Positions 16,653 to 25,574 of a DNA stretch of 64,000 nt are shown piece after piece. The notes below the pieces were generated by a model. That model was not told the origin of the DNA, made no database searches, and saw only the letters and a program-made list of their open reading frames with translations. Position numbers and translations under genes: made by a program. The stretch is from an uncultured Muribaculaceae bacterium (lineage in GTDB: Bacteria; Bacteroidota; Bacteroidia; Bacteroidales; Muribaculaceae). Numbering within the stretch: the first letter of the stretch is position 1; each line of letters begins with the position of its first letter. The stretch is taken from NCBI GenBank assembly GCA_910579845.1, contig CAJTWL010000001.1:1-64000 (forward strand), read 5' to 3'.

Positions 16653-17900
16653 ATGGCACGAATAAAACCATTCAAGGGGGTACGCCCTCCTAAAGACCTT
16701 GTAGAGTCTGTCGCGTCCCGTCCTTATGATGTATTAAATAGTGAAGAGGCCCGCAAAGAGGCGCAAGGAAATGAGAAAAGCCTGTACCATATAATAAAGC
16801 CTGAAATAGATTTTGAAATTGGTTTTGATGAACACGATCCCGCTGTTTATGACAAGGCTGTCGAGAACTTCAATAAATTTCAGAAAAACGGATGGCTTAA
16901 GCAGGATACCAAGGAAAACTACTACATATATGCACAGACTATGAACGGTCGTACGCAATATGGATTTGTGGTTGCGGCATGGGTTCCCGATTATATGGAA
17001 GGCCGAATCAAGAAGCATGAACTTACACGCCGTGACAAAGAGGAAGACAGAATGAAACATGTTCGCTGCAACAACGCAAACATTGAGCCCGTGTTCTTCG
17101 CATTCCCTGATAATGAAGCTCTTGAAAACATAATTCGCAAAGAAACATCCAAAGTTCCTGAATACGATTTTGTGGCACCGGACGGTTTCGGACATACTCT
17201 ATGGGTCATTGATAACGAAGATACCATAAAAGAAATAACATCCGAGTTCGCAAAAATACCGAATTTATATATTGCTGACGGACACCACCGTTCTGCAGCC
17301 GCGGCTCTCGTTGGGGCAGAAAAAGCCGCAAATAATCCCAATCATACGGGAAACGAAGAATATAATTATTTCATGGCTGTTGCATTTCCCGCATCTCATC
17401 TGAAAATAATAGACTACAACCGCGTAGTTAAAGATCTTAATGGACTGACTCCGGAAGAATTCCTTAAAAAGATATCCGAGAACTTTATTATTGAGGATAA
17501 GGGCACTGATATATATACGCCGACCAAGCTGCATAATTTTTCTCTTTATCTTGGGGGAAAATGGTACTCACTTACCGCCAAACCCGGCACATTCGACGAT
17601 CAGGATCCAATAGGTGTACTGGATGTAACAGTATCAAGCGACCTTATTCTGCGTGACATTTTGAATATAACCGACCTTAGAAGCGACAAGCGCATAGACT
17701 TCGTAGGAGGTATCAGAGGTCTCGAAGAACTCAAGCGCAGAGTTGATAGTGGCGAAATGGCTTTCGCGCTTGCTCTTTATCCGGTTACAATGAAACAACT
17801 GATGGATATTGCCGACAGCGGAAATATTATGCCTCCTAAAACAACATGGTTTGAGCCAAAACTTCGCTCTGGTCTTGTAATACACAAGCTTGACGACTGA
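16653..17900 (+). CDS. DUF1015 protein
   Basis: A 415-residue cytosolic protein of the DUF1015 family. The N-terminus 'MARIKPFKGVRPPKDLVESVASRPYDVLNSEEA' and the signature 'LYIADGHHRSAAA' (about residue 206) are diagnostic. The central DGHHR motif looks like an active-site loop. In many genomes, as far as I recall, members sit next to serC/serA, which suggested a role in serine metabolism, but here they are not neighbours. Function is not established. A separate promoter element precedes it, and tgt follows with its own promoter. Confidence 0.88.
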   Translation: MARIKPFKGVRPPKDLVESVASRPYDVLNSEEARKEAQGNEKSLYHIIKPEIDFEIGFDEHDPAVYDKAVENFNKFQKNGWLKQDTKENYYIYAQTMNGRTQYGFVVAAWVPDYMEGRIKKHELTRRDKEEDRMKHVRCNNANIEPVFFAFPDNEALENIIRKETSKVPEYDFVAPDGFGHTLWVIDNEDTIKEITSEFAKIPNLYIADGHHRSAAAALVGAEKAANNPNHTGNEEYNYFMAVAFPASHLKIIDYNRVVKDLNGLTPEEFLKKISENFIIEDKGTDIYTPTKLHNFSLYLGGKWYSLTAKPGTFDDQDPIGVLDVTVSSDLILRDILNITDLRSDKRIDFVGGIRGLEELKRRVDSGEMAFALALYPVTMKQLMDIADSGNIMPPKTTWFEPKLRSGLVIHKLDD

Positions 17901-17974
17901 TTCCGACTTCACACGCAGGTGCAGGCAAAACCTAAAACTGTTTAAGTTTATGTGAGTTTATGTGAAATATATCA

Positions 17975-18006
17975 TTTGGCAATCTGCAAGGATTAAACTA
18001 ACTTTG
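17975..18006 (+). promoter_or_regulatory. Promoter of tgt
   Basis: TTTG (17975-17978) and TAACTTTG (17999-18006) are separated by 20 nt, a full match to the Bacteroidetes promoter. A GTTTATGTGA direct repeat (17946-17965) lies just upstream. Confidence 0.7.
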
Positions 18007-18037
18007 CGTTCTATTCGTATTCTATCGGATAGAACGC
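18006..18037 (+). other. Stem-loop in the tgt 5' leader
   Basis: GCGTTCTAT (18006-18014) pairs with ATAGAACGC (18029-18037), and the stem can extend inward by three more pairs. It starts right at the end of the -7 box, so it would form at the very 5' end of the mRNA, and it ends 12 nt before the tgt start codon. It could protect the transcript or control translation. It does not resemble a preQ1 riboswitch. Confidence 0.55.
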
Positions 18038-18049
18038 AATTTTATTATA

Positions 18050-19180
18050 ATGGATTTCAAAATATACGGCACATCCAAAGATTCCAATGCGCGTGCGGGA
18101 GAGATCACAACCGATCACGGCAAGATTCCTACACCTATATTCATGCCTGTCGGTACAGTAGGCAGTGTTAAAGGTGTACACATGAGGGAGCTTAGAGAAG
18201 ACATTGATGCGAAAATAATTCTTGGCAATACATACCATTTATATCTGCGACCGGGTCTTGAGATTCTTAAGCAGGCAGGCGGTCTACACAAATTCAACAG
18301 TTGGGACAGACCAATATTGACAGACAGCGGTGGGTTTCAAGTATTTTCCTTATCATCGAATCGTAAACTCAAAGAAGAGGGAGCCTATTTTAGAAGTCAT
18401 ATAGACGGCAGCAAGCATCTGTTTACGCCCGAAGGTGTCATAGATATCGAGCGCATAATCGGAGCAGACATAATGATGGCTCTGGATGAGTGTCCGCCCG
18501 GAACATCGGATTATGCGTATGCCCGCAAATCATTGGATCTTACTCACAGGTGGCTGATGCGCGGTTGGAAGAGGTATAAAGAGACAGATGGTCTTTATGG
18601 CTATTCTCAAGCATATTTCCCAATAGTGCAAGGTTGCACATATCCTGATCTTCGTAGAGAATCTGCAAAATTCATAGCAGACTTAGGAGCCGATGGAAAT
18701 GCTATCGGGGGTTTGGCTGTTGGTGAACCCACCGAGAAAATGTATGAAATGATAGAGGTGGTAAATGAAATACTGCCCTCAGAAAAACCAAGATACCTTA
18801 TGGGAGTAGGCACCCCTGCCAATATCCTCGAGGCTATAGACAGGGGCGTTGATATGATGGACTGCGTCATGCCGACACGCAACGGTCGAAATGGGATGCT
18901 TTTTACATCCGAAGGCATCATGAATATGCGCAACAAAAAATGGGCGGATGATTTCACTGAGCTTGATCCGAATGGGACAGCATGGGTCGATCATGAATAT
19001 TCCAAAGCATATCTGAGACATCTTTTTGTCAGTCAAGAATTACTTGCCATGCAGATTGCATCAGTACATAATCTCGCATTCTATCTGGAACTTGTAAAAA
19101 ATGCACGTAAACACATTATGGATGGGGATTTTGCATCCTGGAAGAAAGATATGGTTGAACGTGTGACAAGGAGACTATAA
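18050..19180 (+). CDS. tgt: tRNA-guanine transglycosylase
   Basis: A 376-residue enzyme that exchanges guanine 34 of GUN-anticodon tRNAs for a queuine-type base. Motifs are 'MPVGTVGSVKGV', 'TDSGGFQVFSLSSNRKL' (catalytic Asp92), 'GGLAVGEP' and 'CVMPTRNGRNGMLF'. The zinc site is unusual: where typical bacterial enzymes have 'CDCYTC', this protein has G309, A311 and D314 in 'NGTAWVDHEYSKAYLRHL', although the surrounding sequence aligns without a gap and the fourth ligand, His340, is kept. It therefore probably lacks the structural zinc, a feature I believe is shared by other Bacteroidales. The LptF/G-like gene follows by 7 nt. Confidence 0.94.
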   Translation: MDFKIYGTSKDSNARAGEITTDHGKIPTPIFMPVGTVGSVKGVHMRELREDIDAKIILGNTYHLYLRPGLEILKQAGGLHKFNSWDRPILTDSGGFQVFSLSSNRKLKEEGAYFRSHIDGSKHLFTPEGVIDIERIIGADIMMALDECPPGTSDYAYARKSLDLTHRWLMRGWKRYKETDGLYGYSQAYFPIVQGCTYPDLRRESAKFIADLGADGNAIGGLAVGEPTEKMYEMIEVVNEILPSEKPRYLMGVGTPANILEAIDRGVDMMDCVMPTRNGRNGMLFTSEGIMNMRNKKWADDFTELDPNGTAWVDHEYSKAYLRHLFVSQELLAMQIASVHNLAFYLELVKNARKHIMDGDFASWKKDMVERVTRRL

Positions 19181-19187
19181 CATATCT

Positions 19188-20321
19188 ATGATGGTAAAAG
19201 GGAAAATGAATAAGGCGGTAAGTGTGCTTGTCAAGGCTTTAAAACTTAAAGTGCTTGATATTTTCATATTGAAAAAATTCCTGGGCACATACCTTATGGC
19301 TACCATATTGATGCTGGCAATCATCTCCATGTTCGATATAACCGAGAAACTCGATGCCTTTCTCAGCGCACCTCTTAAAGCGACAATATTCGATTATTTC
19401 GCTTCATTCCTACCCTATTTTGCCAACATGCTATCTCCTCTTTTTGTGTTTATCTCCGTTATTTTCTTCACAACCAAGCTTGCCGGCAACTCGGAAATCA
19501 TCGCAATTCTTTCGAGTGGCATAAGTTTCAACCGTCTGTTACGTCCTTATATGATAGGAGCAGCGGTTATAGCAGCAGCCACATTCGTTTTAAGCAATTA
19601 TGTAATACCTCACGGAAACGTCAAGCGTATAGCCTATACCAATAAATATGTTAAGAACAAAAGTGTAGAGACCGGTCTTGACATTATGCTAATGGCTCGC
19701 CCGGGGGAAGTCGTATACATGGGGAGGTTTGAGAACTCCAACAAAACCGGATACAGATTCTCATTTGATAAATTCAAAGGTAAAGAACTTGTATCAAGAA
19801 TGACGGCACAAACGATCCAGTACGATTCTACCCGCACATATCATTGGACAGCAAGAGATTATATGATACGTGACTTTGACGGAATGCAGGAGCATATAAC
19901 ATCCGGAAGTATTAAAGACACTATCATACCTATAGAGCCGAAAGATTTTCTTATCTCTAAAAATGATTGGGAAACACTGACAACACCACAACTTACAGAA
20001 TACATTGACAAGCAGAAAATGCGAGGTGTTGCAAATATCAAATCTTTTGAGATTGAAAGAGAGAAAAGGTATGCATCAACGGCCGCTGCGTTTATACTGA
20101 CTCTTATCGGCATGTCTCTCTCATCAAAAAAATCAAAAGGCGGAATGGGATTAAATATCGGTATCGGGCTTGCGTTAAGTTTCAGTTATATTCTGTTCTC
20201 GACAATAACAAGCTCATTTGCAGTTTCCGGTCTTACATCACCTCTGATTGCAATGGAGATTCCTAATGTCGTCTATCTTATAATTGCCATTTTCCTTTAC
20301 AGACGAGCTAAGAAATTCTAA
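19188..20321 (+). CDS. LptF/LptG-family permease
   Basis: A 377-residue inner-membrane protein of the YjgP/YjgQ family, the transmembrane part of the Lpt machine that extracts lipopolysaccharide. Three N-terminal helices ('LGTYLMATILMLAIISMFDI', 'FVFISVIFFTTKLAGN', 'LLRPYMIGAAVIAAATFVLSN'), a periplasmic beta-jellyroll (about 130-270), then three C-terminal helices ('AAFILTLIGMSLSSKK'). The 'FF.TKLA.NSEIIAILSSGISFNRLL' segment is the coupling-helix region that contacts LptB. Whether this is LptF or LptG is not clear; only one is present here. In-frame Mets at 19191 and 19206 are alternative starts. Translation is probably coupled to tgt, 7 nt upstream. Confidence 0.9.
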   Translation: MMVKGKMNKAVSVLVKALKLKVLDIFILKKFLGTYLMATILMLAIISMFDITEKLDAFLSAPLKATIFDYFASFLPYFANMLSPLFVFISVIFFTTKLAGNSEIIAILSSGISFNRLLRPYMIGAAVIAAATFVLSNYVIPHGNVKRIAYTNKYVKNKSVETGLDIMLMARPGEVVYMGRFENSNKTGYRFSFDKFKGKELVSRMTAQTIQYDSTRTYHWTARDYMIRDFDGMQEHITSGSIKDTIIPIEPKDFLISKNDWETLTTPQLTEYIDKQKMRGVANIKSFEIEREKRYASTAAAFILTLIGMSLSSKKSKGGMGLNIGIGLALSFSYILFSTITSSFAVSGLTSPLIAMEIPNVVYLIIAIFLYRRAKKF

Positions 20322-20330
20322 GAGCTTGTT

Positions 20331-20717
20331 TCAGAGACTTTTCATTGAATTGAATCCGATCTTGAAGAAATCGCAGGTGTGATCTTTGGGACGCAATATC
20401 TCATTGTTCCACATTACTATATCAATATCGATCGGAACAAGACCCTGCTCTCTGCATTTCAAATCCCTTCCGGAAGAAATCTCGAACATTTTACATGCAT
20501 CTTGCAACAATTCAAAACTTAACGAAGTTCGGATCTCCACAACTGCATTCATGTATGGATCGCCTTTACCATATAATTCCGATGTCTCATAAATATCAGA
20601 TCTTCTTAGCAATACTATATCTTCAATTGAACAAAGCCATGCTACTGCATCTTTAACATGGCACTCTCTGTCTCCACAGTTGGAGCCAATGCTTAGTATT
20701 ATCGTGGAATCTTCCAT
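20331..20717 (-). CDS. folK: 6-hydroxymethyl-7,8-dihydropterin pyrophosphokinase (HPPK)
   Basis: A 128-residue folate-pathway enzyme that transfers pyrophosphate from ATP to the pterin. 'ILSIGSNCGDRECHV' (residues 7-21), 'YETSELYGKGDPYMNAVVEIRT' and the metal-binding 'PIDIDIVMWNNEIL' (about residue 98; D-x-D) are all present. It is shorter than the usual 150-160 residues and lacks most of the C-terminal extension, which I recall is common in Bacteroidales. It converges with the LptF/G gene with only 9 nt between the stops, and is 33 nt downstream of a metallophosphoesterase gene. Confidence 0.88.
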   Translation of the reverse strand: MEDSTIILSIGSNCGDRECHVKDAVAWLCSIEDIVLLRRSDIYETSELYGKGDPYMNAVVEIRTSLSFELLQDACKMFEISSGRDLKCREQGLVPIDIDIVMWNNEILRPKDHTCDFFKIGFNSMKSL

Positions 20718-20750
20718 ATATAGATCAGTATCTGATAGTTAGAACTCGGC

Positions 20751-21983
20751 CTATCTTTTCAGTTCAATCAAAGTTATTTCAGGATATGCATTGCCAAATC
20801 TTGCAGGAATACCGACCTCTCCGGAGCCTTCATTTACATATAAGGATAATGTGTCTCCCTTGGAATTTACACGATTATATAATCCACCCCACTGTGAATA
20901 TTTAAGACTTGCCGGACTTGCACGTTTATTACCCAATTTAAATACCATCTGCATAGCATGGGTATGCCCAGATAAAGTCAGATTGATATTTGACATTGTC
21001 GACACCTCTTGATTCCAATGTTCTGGATTATGAGAAAGAAGGATCTTAAATTTTTTGTCATAGAGATTCCCCGGGTTATCATGACTTGAAGAATAAGATT
21101 TCTCAAGATTTCCATATTGTTTGAATGGAGGCTCACCCCAGTTTTCCACACCTATCAATGCAATTGAATCCTTGTCGTTTGTAAGATATGTATGCTCATT
21201 ATTAAGCATAGTCCAACCTATCTGTCGCTGCCATACCTTAATAAGTTCGAGATTCGCCGTTTTTTCAGAATCATTCTTCCAGTCAGCATAATCACCATAA
21301 TCATGATTGCCAAGAACCGAAAATACACCATCTTTTGCACGCAGTCTGCTCAGAGTCTTTAAGAATGGAGCCATCTCAGCTGTTTCACGATTTACAATAT
21401 CTCCTGTAAATAAGATAACATCCGGTTTCAATGAATTTATTCTTTCAACCAAATCTGACACAAAAGCAGTATCATTCCCCCATGTCCCAAGGTGTGCATC
21501 ACTGAATTGCACTATACGATAGCCATCAAAACCCTTTGGCAGAGCGCTGCTTTTATATTCTATATTGTTCACAACAATTTCATATCTTGTAAACAATACG
21601 CCCCACCACATGAAAATAAACAAAATAAAGGATACAATGAATCCTGCCAATGACATATAATTCACACGTCTGCCATTGCGACGCCAATTAAATAATCTTC
21701 CGATGGATGATAAAAGACAATATATGCAAGATGGAACAAAAACAGTGATATATATGAATAATATCCACATTACACTGTATAGTTCCGGATAATCAAGAAT
21801 CTGCAATACGATAGTTATCGTAAGCATACCAAGTGTTGCTACAGACAGAATCCAGAAAGCAATCAGACCCAGTCTTCGTAATTTCCCATATAGATAATTA
21901 CGTATATCTCTATGGATATACAGTTGGACTGCTACGGTTAGAATATATAATAATAATATTGCAACAATGGTAAAGTGTCTCAT
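20751..21983 (-). CDS. Membrane-anchored metallophosphoesterase
   Basis: A 410-residue protein with four N-terminal hydrophobic helices (about 5-25, 38-62, 72-95, 105-130), followed by a calcineurin-like domain. Metal-binding motifs in order: 'VQFSDAHLGTWG' (D-x-H), 'LFTGDIVNRE' (GDxxN-type), 'SVLGNHDYGDYADW' (GNHD), 'ILLSHNPEHW' and 'LTLSGHTHAMQM' (GHTH). The architecture is that of YkuE/YaeI-type enzymes, some of which act on lipid A or lipid precursors; the substrate here is unknown. Its start overlaps the upstream acyltransferase stop (ATGA), so both act perhaps on membrane lipids. Confidence 0.88.
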   Translation of the reverse strand: MRHFTIVAILLLYILTVAVQLYIHRDIRNYLYGKLRRLGLIAFWILSVATLGMLTITIVLQILDYPELYSVMWILFIYITVFVPSCIYCLLSSIGRLFNWRRNGRRVNYMSLAGFIVSFILFIFMWWGVLFTRYEIVVNNIEYKSSALPKGFDGYRIVQFSDAHLGTWGNDTAFVSDLVERINSLKPDVILFTGDIVNRETAEMAPFLKTLSRLRAKDGVFSVLGNHDYGDYADWKNDSEKTANLELIKVWQRQIGWTMLNNEHTYLTNDKDSIALIGVENWGEPPFKQYGNLEKSYSSSHDNPGNLYDKKFKILLSHNPEHWNQEVSTMSNINLTLSGHTHAMQMVFKLGNKRASPASLKYSQWGGLYNRVNSKGDTLSLYVNEGSGEVGIPARFGNAYPEITLIELKR

Positions 21984-23155
21984 TCTATCCCTCCGAGGAT
22001 TGTCTTAAGTTTATTTTTCAAAGGATTTGAATACATGACAAGCATCATCTCCCGCATGTAATCCATTTCCTCGACCCTTAGATCCGGCACTTCTGTTTTT
22101 GAAAGCTGTTTATCTATATAATTTTCAAAATCTTTCTTCTGGTCCTCATTGTAGAATCTGCTGAATCTTGCAGTGTGATGCAGAATATCGTAAGCAATAT
22201 AATTGATTGGAAATATTTCATAACTCCGGTGTATTGCCTGATCGATTATACAACTTACATACTTGGCTGCGGTATTGTTGTCCTTGAAATCGCCTATCTG
22301 ATCAAGTTTTGCATTTATTCTGGGAGTCATCTGAAAATGAACTTTACCCTTAAACTGCAAGAGACCGGTCTCCATACTAAACAGATCATCACGTTGTGAT
22401 TTCTTGAACTGAGGATCACGTTTACGCATCAGAAACTCTTTTGCCTTAAGGTAATCATTGGGGTCATATTCATATGATATAGACACCGGCATCAGATTGA
22501 TCTCCTTTAATTTATCTATAAACGATCCCTCACCGGAATAAGCAAGCATCTTAATGAGAGATTCCTGCGTATGATCGGAGCTGTCCTTGGCGCGTCCTTC
22601 ACGTTGCGCAATCCATACAGATTCTTGTTTCTCGATAACAGCATAATGAATATATGCAGATAGCTTCTTAGCGGCTTCCAGACCCTCGCGTAATCCTGTG
22701 TCTCTTCTTACAATAAAACTCTTATTCAAGCGCACAAGATCTGTTATCCAATCAAATATCAGAAGATTGTTGCCTATCGCCACCTCGGAAGTAGGCATAC
22801 CCTTTCTAAGAAAAGCAAGATTCATAAACGAAGCATCGAGCACAATGTCCCGATGATTTGTAATGAATGTATAATTCAGTCCGGGATTGTAATATTTGGC
22901 TCCACCGAGTGTAATCCCGGAAGTTGTTGTTTTGGCAAGCATTTCCAGAAATGGAAACATTACCTTTGTTTGAAAATCATATTTATTATCAATCTTCAGC
23001 AATTCATCTATCAGAATCGGCACATCTTCTTTCGGCATCGTATAATAAACCGCATGAAGGAATCCCGGCTCTTTTACCAATTGAGACATTTTCTCGTGAA
23101 AAACCGAATCATCGTAAGGTGAAATATCTGAAAAATTATGATTTTGAGCACACAT
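21980..23155 (-). CDS. Glycerolipid acyltransferase-like protein (PlsC fold)
   Basis: A 391-residue protein using the ATG at 23155 (MCAQNHNFSD); a TTG four codons upstream is also open. The acyltransferase motif 'FITNHRDIVLDASFMNL' (about residue 103; H-x4-D as N-H-R-D-I-V-L-D) and 'QREGRAKDSSDHTQESL' (E-G-R, substrate phosphate binding) identify a PlsC/PlsB-like enzyme that acylates a glycerol-phosphate or related lipid. It lacks clear membrane helices. The C-terminal 180 residues are an extra domain seen in this Bacteroidales family. Its end overlaps the start of the metallophosphoesterase. Confidence 0.85.
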   Translation of the reverse strand: MCAQNHNFSDISPYDDSVFHEKMSQLVKEPGFLHAVYYTMPKEDVPILIDELLKIDNKYDFQTKVMFPFLEMLAKTTTSGITLGGAKYYNPGLNYTFITNHRDIVLDASFMNLAFLRKGMPTSEVAIGNNLLIFDWITDLVRLNKSFIVRRDTGLREGLEAAKKLSAYIHYAVIEKQESVWIAQREGRAKDSSDHTQESLIKMLAYSGEGSFIDKLKEINLMPVSISYEYDPNDYLKAKEFLMRKRDPQFKKSQRDDLFSMETGLLQFKGKVHFQMTPRINAKLDQIGDFKDNNTAAKYVSCIIDQAIHRSYEIFPINYIAYDILHHTARFSRFYNEDQKKDFENYIDKQLSKTEVPDLRVEEMDYMREMMLVMYSNPLKNKLKTILGGIE

Positions 23156-23336
23156 ACATTCAAACAATTATCTTTAAACAGCTTCTTAATTCCTACCGGA
23201 ACATCCCTGATCTATTGTCACTAATACAAAATTAACAATTTAAATGACTCTATTACTGAAATTATTCAAATATTTTTAGAAACCGAGACATCTATACTAA
23301 GAAACTTATTGAGTTTTAAACCAAATTAAACATACT

Positions 23337-24425
23337 CTAAGAAACAGTTATATAGGATCTCCATTTATCAAAGAGAGCACGCATATCATCCGGAATCGGT
23401 GATTCGAAATTCATTTCCTCACCAGTATGCGGATGTCTGAATCCTAAAGTCCTTGCATGAAGCGCCTGACGAGGACATATCGCAAAACAGTTCTCCACAA
23501 ATTGTCTATATTTTGCGAATGTTGTCCCTTTAAGAATCCTGTCGCCTCCATATCTCGCATCATTAAACAATGGATGTCCCTTACTTTGCATATGGACACG
23601 TATCTGATGGGTACGTCCGGTTTCCAATACACATTTCACAATGCTCACATATCCGAAACTCTCCATGACTTCATAATGAGTCACAGCATGTTTACCTTGA
23701 TTGGGATCCGACATTACAGCCATCTGAAGTTTATTTCTCGGGTTCCTTCCGATATTACCTGTAATTGTGCCGTTTTTTTCTTCAAAATCTCCCCACACCA
23801 TAGCTACATATTCACGTCTGGTAGTTTTTTTGAAGAACTGAAGACCAAGATCGGTCTTTGCATCAGGAGTTTTTGCTATTACCAGCAATCCCGATGTATC
23901 TTTATCAATTCGATGAACAAGACCTAACCGAGGGTCATTAACATCATAATCAGGTGTATCTTTAAAATGCCATGCAAGAGCATTGACGAGAGTTCCGTCA
24001 TAATTACCGTGACCTGGATGAACAACCATTCCGGCTGGTTTATTTACAACCAGTACATATCTGTCTTCGTAAACTATATCAAGCGGTATGTTCTGCGCAG
24101 TGATCTCAAAATCATAGCGCGGACGATCCATCACAATGGAAATCACATCAAACGGCTTTACCTTGTAACTCGATTTTACAGGTTTTCCGTTCACTATAAT
24201 ACAATTGGCGTCCGCAGCCTGCTGTATGCGATTTCTTGACGTACGTTCAATTCTATCGGTCAGAAACTTGTCTATCCGTATCATTTGCTGCCCCTTGTCA
24301 GCAACAAATCTATAATGCTCATAAAAATCCCTTCCCTCCTCATCAGTATATACCGGGGTATAAGCGACATCCCCGCTCACAATCTCGTCTGCAAAATCTT
24401 CTGCAAAGTATTCAGAATCACCCAT
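23337..24425 (-). CDS. Pseudouridine synthase, RluD family
   Basis: A 362-residue RNA pseudouridine synthase. An S4 RNA-binding domain (about 50-115: 'IRIDKFLTDRIERTSRNRIQQAADANCIIVNGKPV') precedes the RluA/RluD catalytic domain, whose motif 'GLVHRIDKDTSGLLVIAKT' contains the catalytic Asp. 'GRTHQIRVHMQSKGHPLFNDARYGG' is the second signature. It most likely modifies 23S rRNA helix 69, as RluD does. It is 34 nt downstream of the PASTA gene and separated by 181 nt from the acyltransferase. Confidence 0.93.
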   Translation of the reverse strand: MGDSEYFAEDFADEIVSGDVAYTPVYTDEEGRDFYEHYRFVADKGQQMIRIDKFLTDRIERTSRNRIQQAADANCIIVNGKPVKSSYKVKPFDVISIVMDRPRYDFEITAQNIPLDIVYEDRYVLVVNKPAGMVVHPGHGNYDGTLVNALAWHFKDTPDYDVNDPRLGLVHRIDKDTSGLLVIAKTPDAKTDLGLQFFKKTTRREYVAMVWGDFEEKNGTITGNIGRNPRNKLQMAVMSDPNQGKHAVTHYEVMESFGYVSIVKCVLETGRTHQIRVHMQSKGHPLFNDARYGGDRILKGTTFAKYRQFVENCFAICPRQALHARTLGFRHPHTGEEMNFESPIPDDMRALFDKWRSYITVS

Positions 24426-24459
24426 GATTCCCGACTATTTAGCACTCATTTGTTGAAAA

Positions 24460-25191
24460 CTATTCAAAGTATGGAGCGTTTTCTTCCTCCACAGGTTTCT
24501 CCGGTTGCTGTGAAGATTCCTGATATTCTTCTGATTCAGTATTTGTTTCCTGTGTGTTTTCTTCACGATAATAGCGTAACAACTCCTCATCCTGAAGTGA
24601 ATCTTTTATTGCCTCAAGTCTACCGTCGGATACCTCGACTACAATACTCGAATTCACAGGGATTTTCTGCATTTTCTTGACAACCTTACCATTGGCTGTA
24701 ACTTTAACAACTCTATCGGTAGTACCAAGAACCTTTACTATTTTTACATTCTTAAACCCAAGCTCATCAAGTCTTGCCATAACCGACCTGAATGACTCAC
24801 CTTTTAATGCCGGCTCATTGGGTCGATTGTTATCATCAAGAATCACCTCCTTGGGATGAACCGCATTTATATAAAGAAAAATCTTACGACCCGGTTTAAC
24901 AATAGATCTCGCTTTGGGAAACTGTTCGACTACATAACCCGGACGAATATCTTCCCTATAAAGGGAATCGCGGATATCTACTTTAAAACCATGATCATGC
25001 AATATAGAAATTGCTTCGGTATAGGATTTTCCCTCCACTCCGGGCAATCTGTCACTTTGACCATGCTTTGTAAACAAAGCTATTGCCACATATGCTACAT
25101 ATAACCCGAGAATCGCTATTATCGCTATTATTGCAATATTGGCGATTATAGGATGTTTAGAAACGAAATCACTACCCCAGTCATAGGGCAT
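24460..25191 (-). CDS. PASTA-domain membrane protein
   Basis: A 243-residue protein from the ATG at 25191 (MPYDWGSDF); a TTG at 25224 would add 11 residues. One N-terminal membrane helix (IIANIAIIAIIAILGLYVAYVA region) is followed by three PASTA repeats outside the membrane: 'LPGVEGKSYTEAISILHDHGF', 'EPALKGESFRSVMARLDELGF', and intervening 'VVEQFPKARSIVKPGRKIFLYIN'. The tail is Glu/Gln-rich. PASTA domains bind peptidoglycan or beta-lactams in kinases and PBPs, but no kinase or transpeptidase domain is attached here. It heads the rluD operon, divergent from bamD. Confidence 0.88.
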   Translation of the reverse strand: MPYDWGSDFVSKHPIIANIAIIAIIAILGLYVAYVAIALFTKHGQSDRLPGVEGKSYTEAISILHDHGFKVDIRDSLYREDIRPGYVVEQFPKARSIVKPGRKIFLYINAVHPKEVILDDNNRPNEPALKGESFRSVMARLDELGFKNVKIVKVLGTTDRVVKVTANGKVVKKMQKIPVNSSIVVEVSDGRLEAIKDSLQDEELLRYYREENTQETNTESEEYQESSQQPEKPVEEENAPYFE

Positions 25192-25574
25192 TTTATCCTG
25201 AATATTTAGATTTTTCTTTTTCAAAGCAAATGATTCTTTTCAAATATTGAGTTTATATCGTCCAAAAAATGTACACAAGCTCTTATTAATATCCTTTATT
25301 AATCTTCATATTCCAAGAGCACACCTGTTCATAAACCCACTTTTTCAAATTTCAAAATTAACATTAAATTTGAAAGCAACTGCAATTACAAAGCAAAAAA
25401 ATCAACGTAAAAATAATCTCATAATATCAATTATCTATGAATTCAATAAATATTGAAAAACAGACTTGCAGTTACGAATTTTATTTGATAATGAAAAAAT
25501 TTTTATTAAATTTGCAACTTAAAGTGCAATAACGTTTCTTATTAATCAACGGAGATCTTATTTGAGGATTATAA
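25192..25574. promoter_or_regulatory. Divergent PASTA/bamD intergenic region with bamD promoter
   Basis: 383 nt, AT-rich, no gene seen. The bamD promoter is a full consensus match: TTTG at 25484-25487, 19 nt, TAAATTTG at 25507-25514, giving a leader of about 55-60 nt. No equally good promoter is visible for the minus-strand PASTA gene. Confidence 0.7.

Noticed and set aside
18006..18049. preQ1 riboswitch before tgt
   Set aside because: The leader is a single simple stem-loop and lacks the A-rich tail pseudoknot pattern of preQ1 riboswitches; the leader is also too short.
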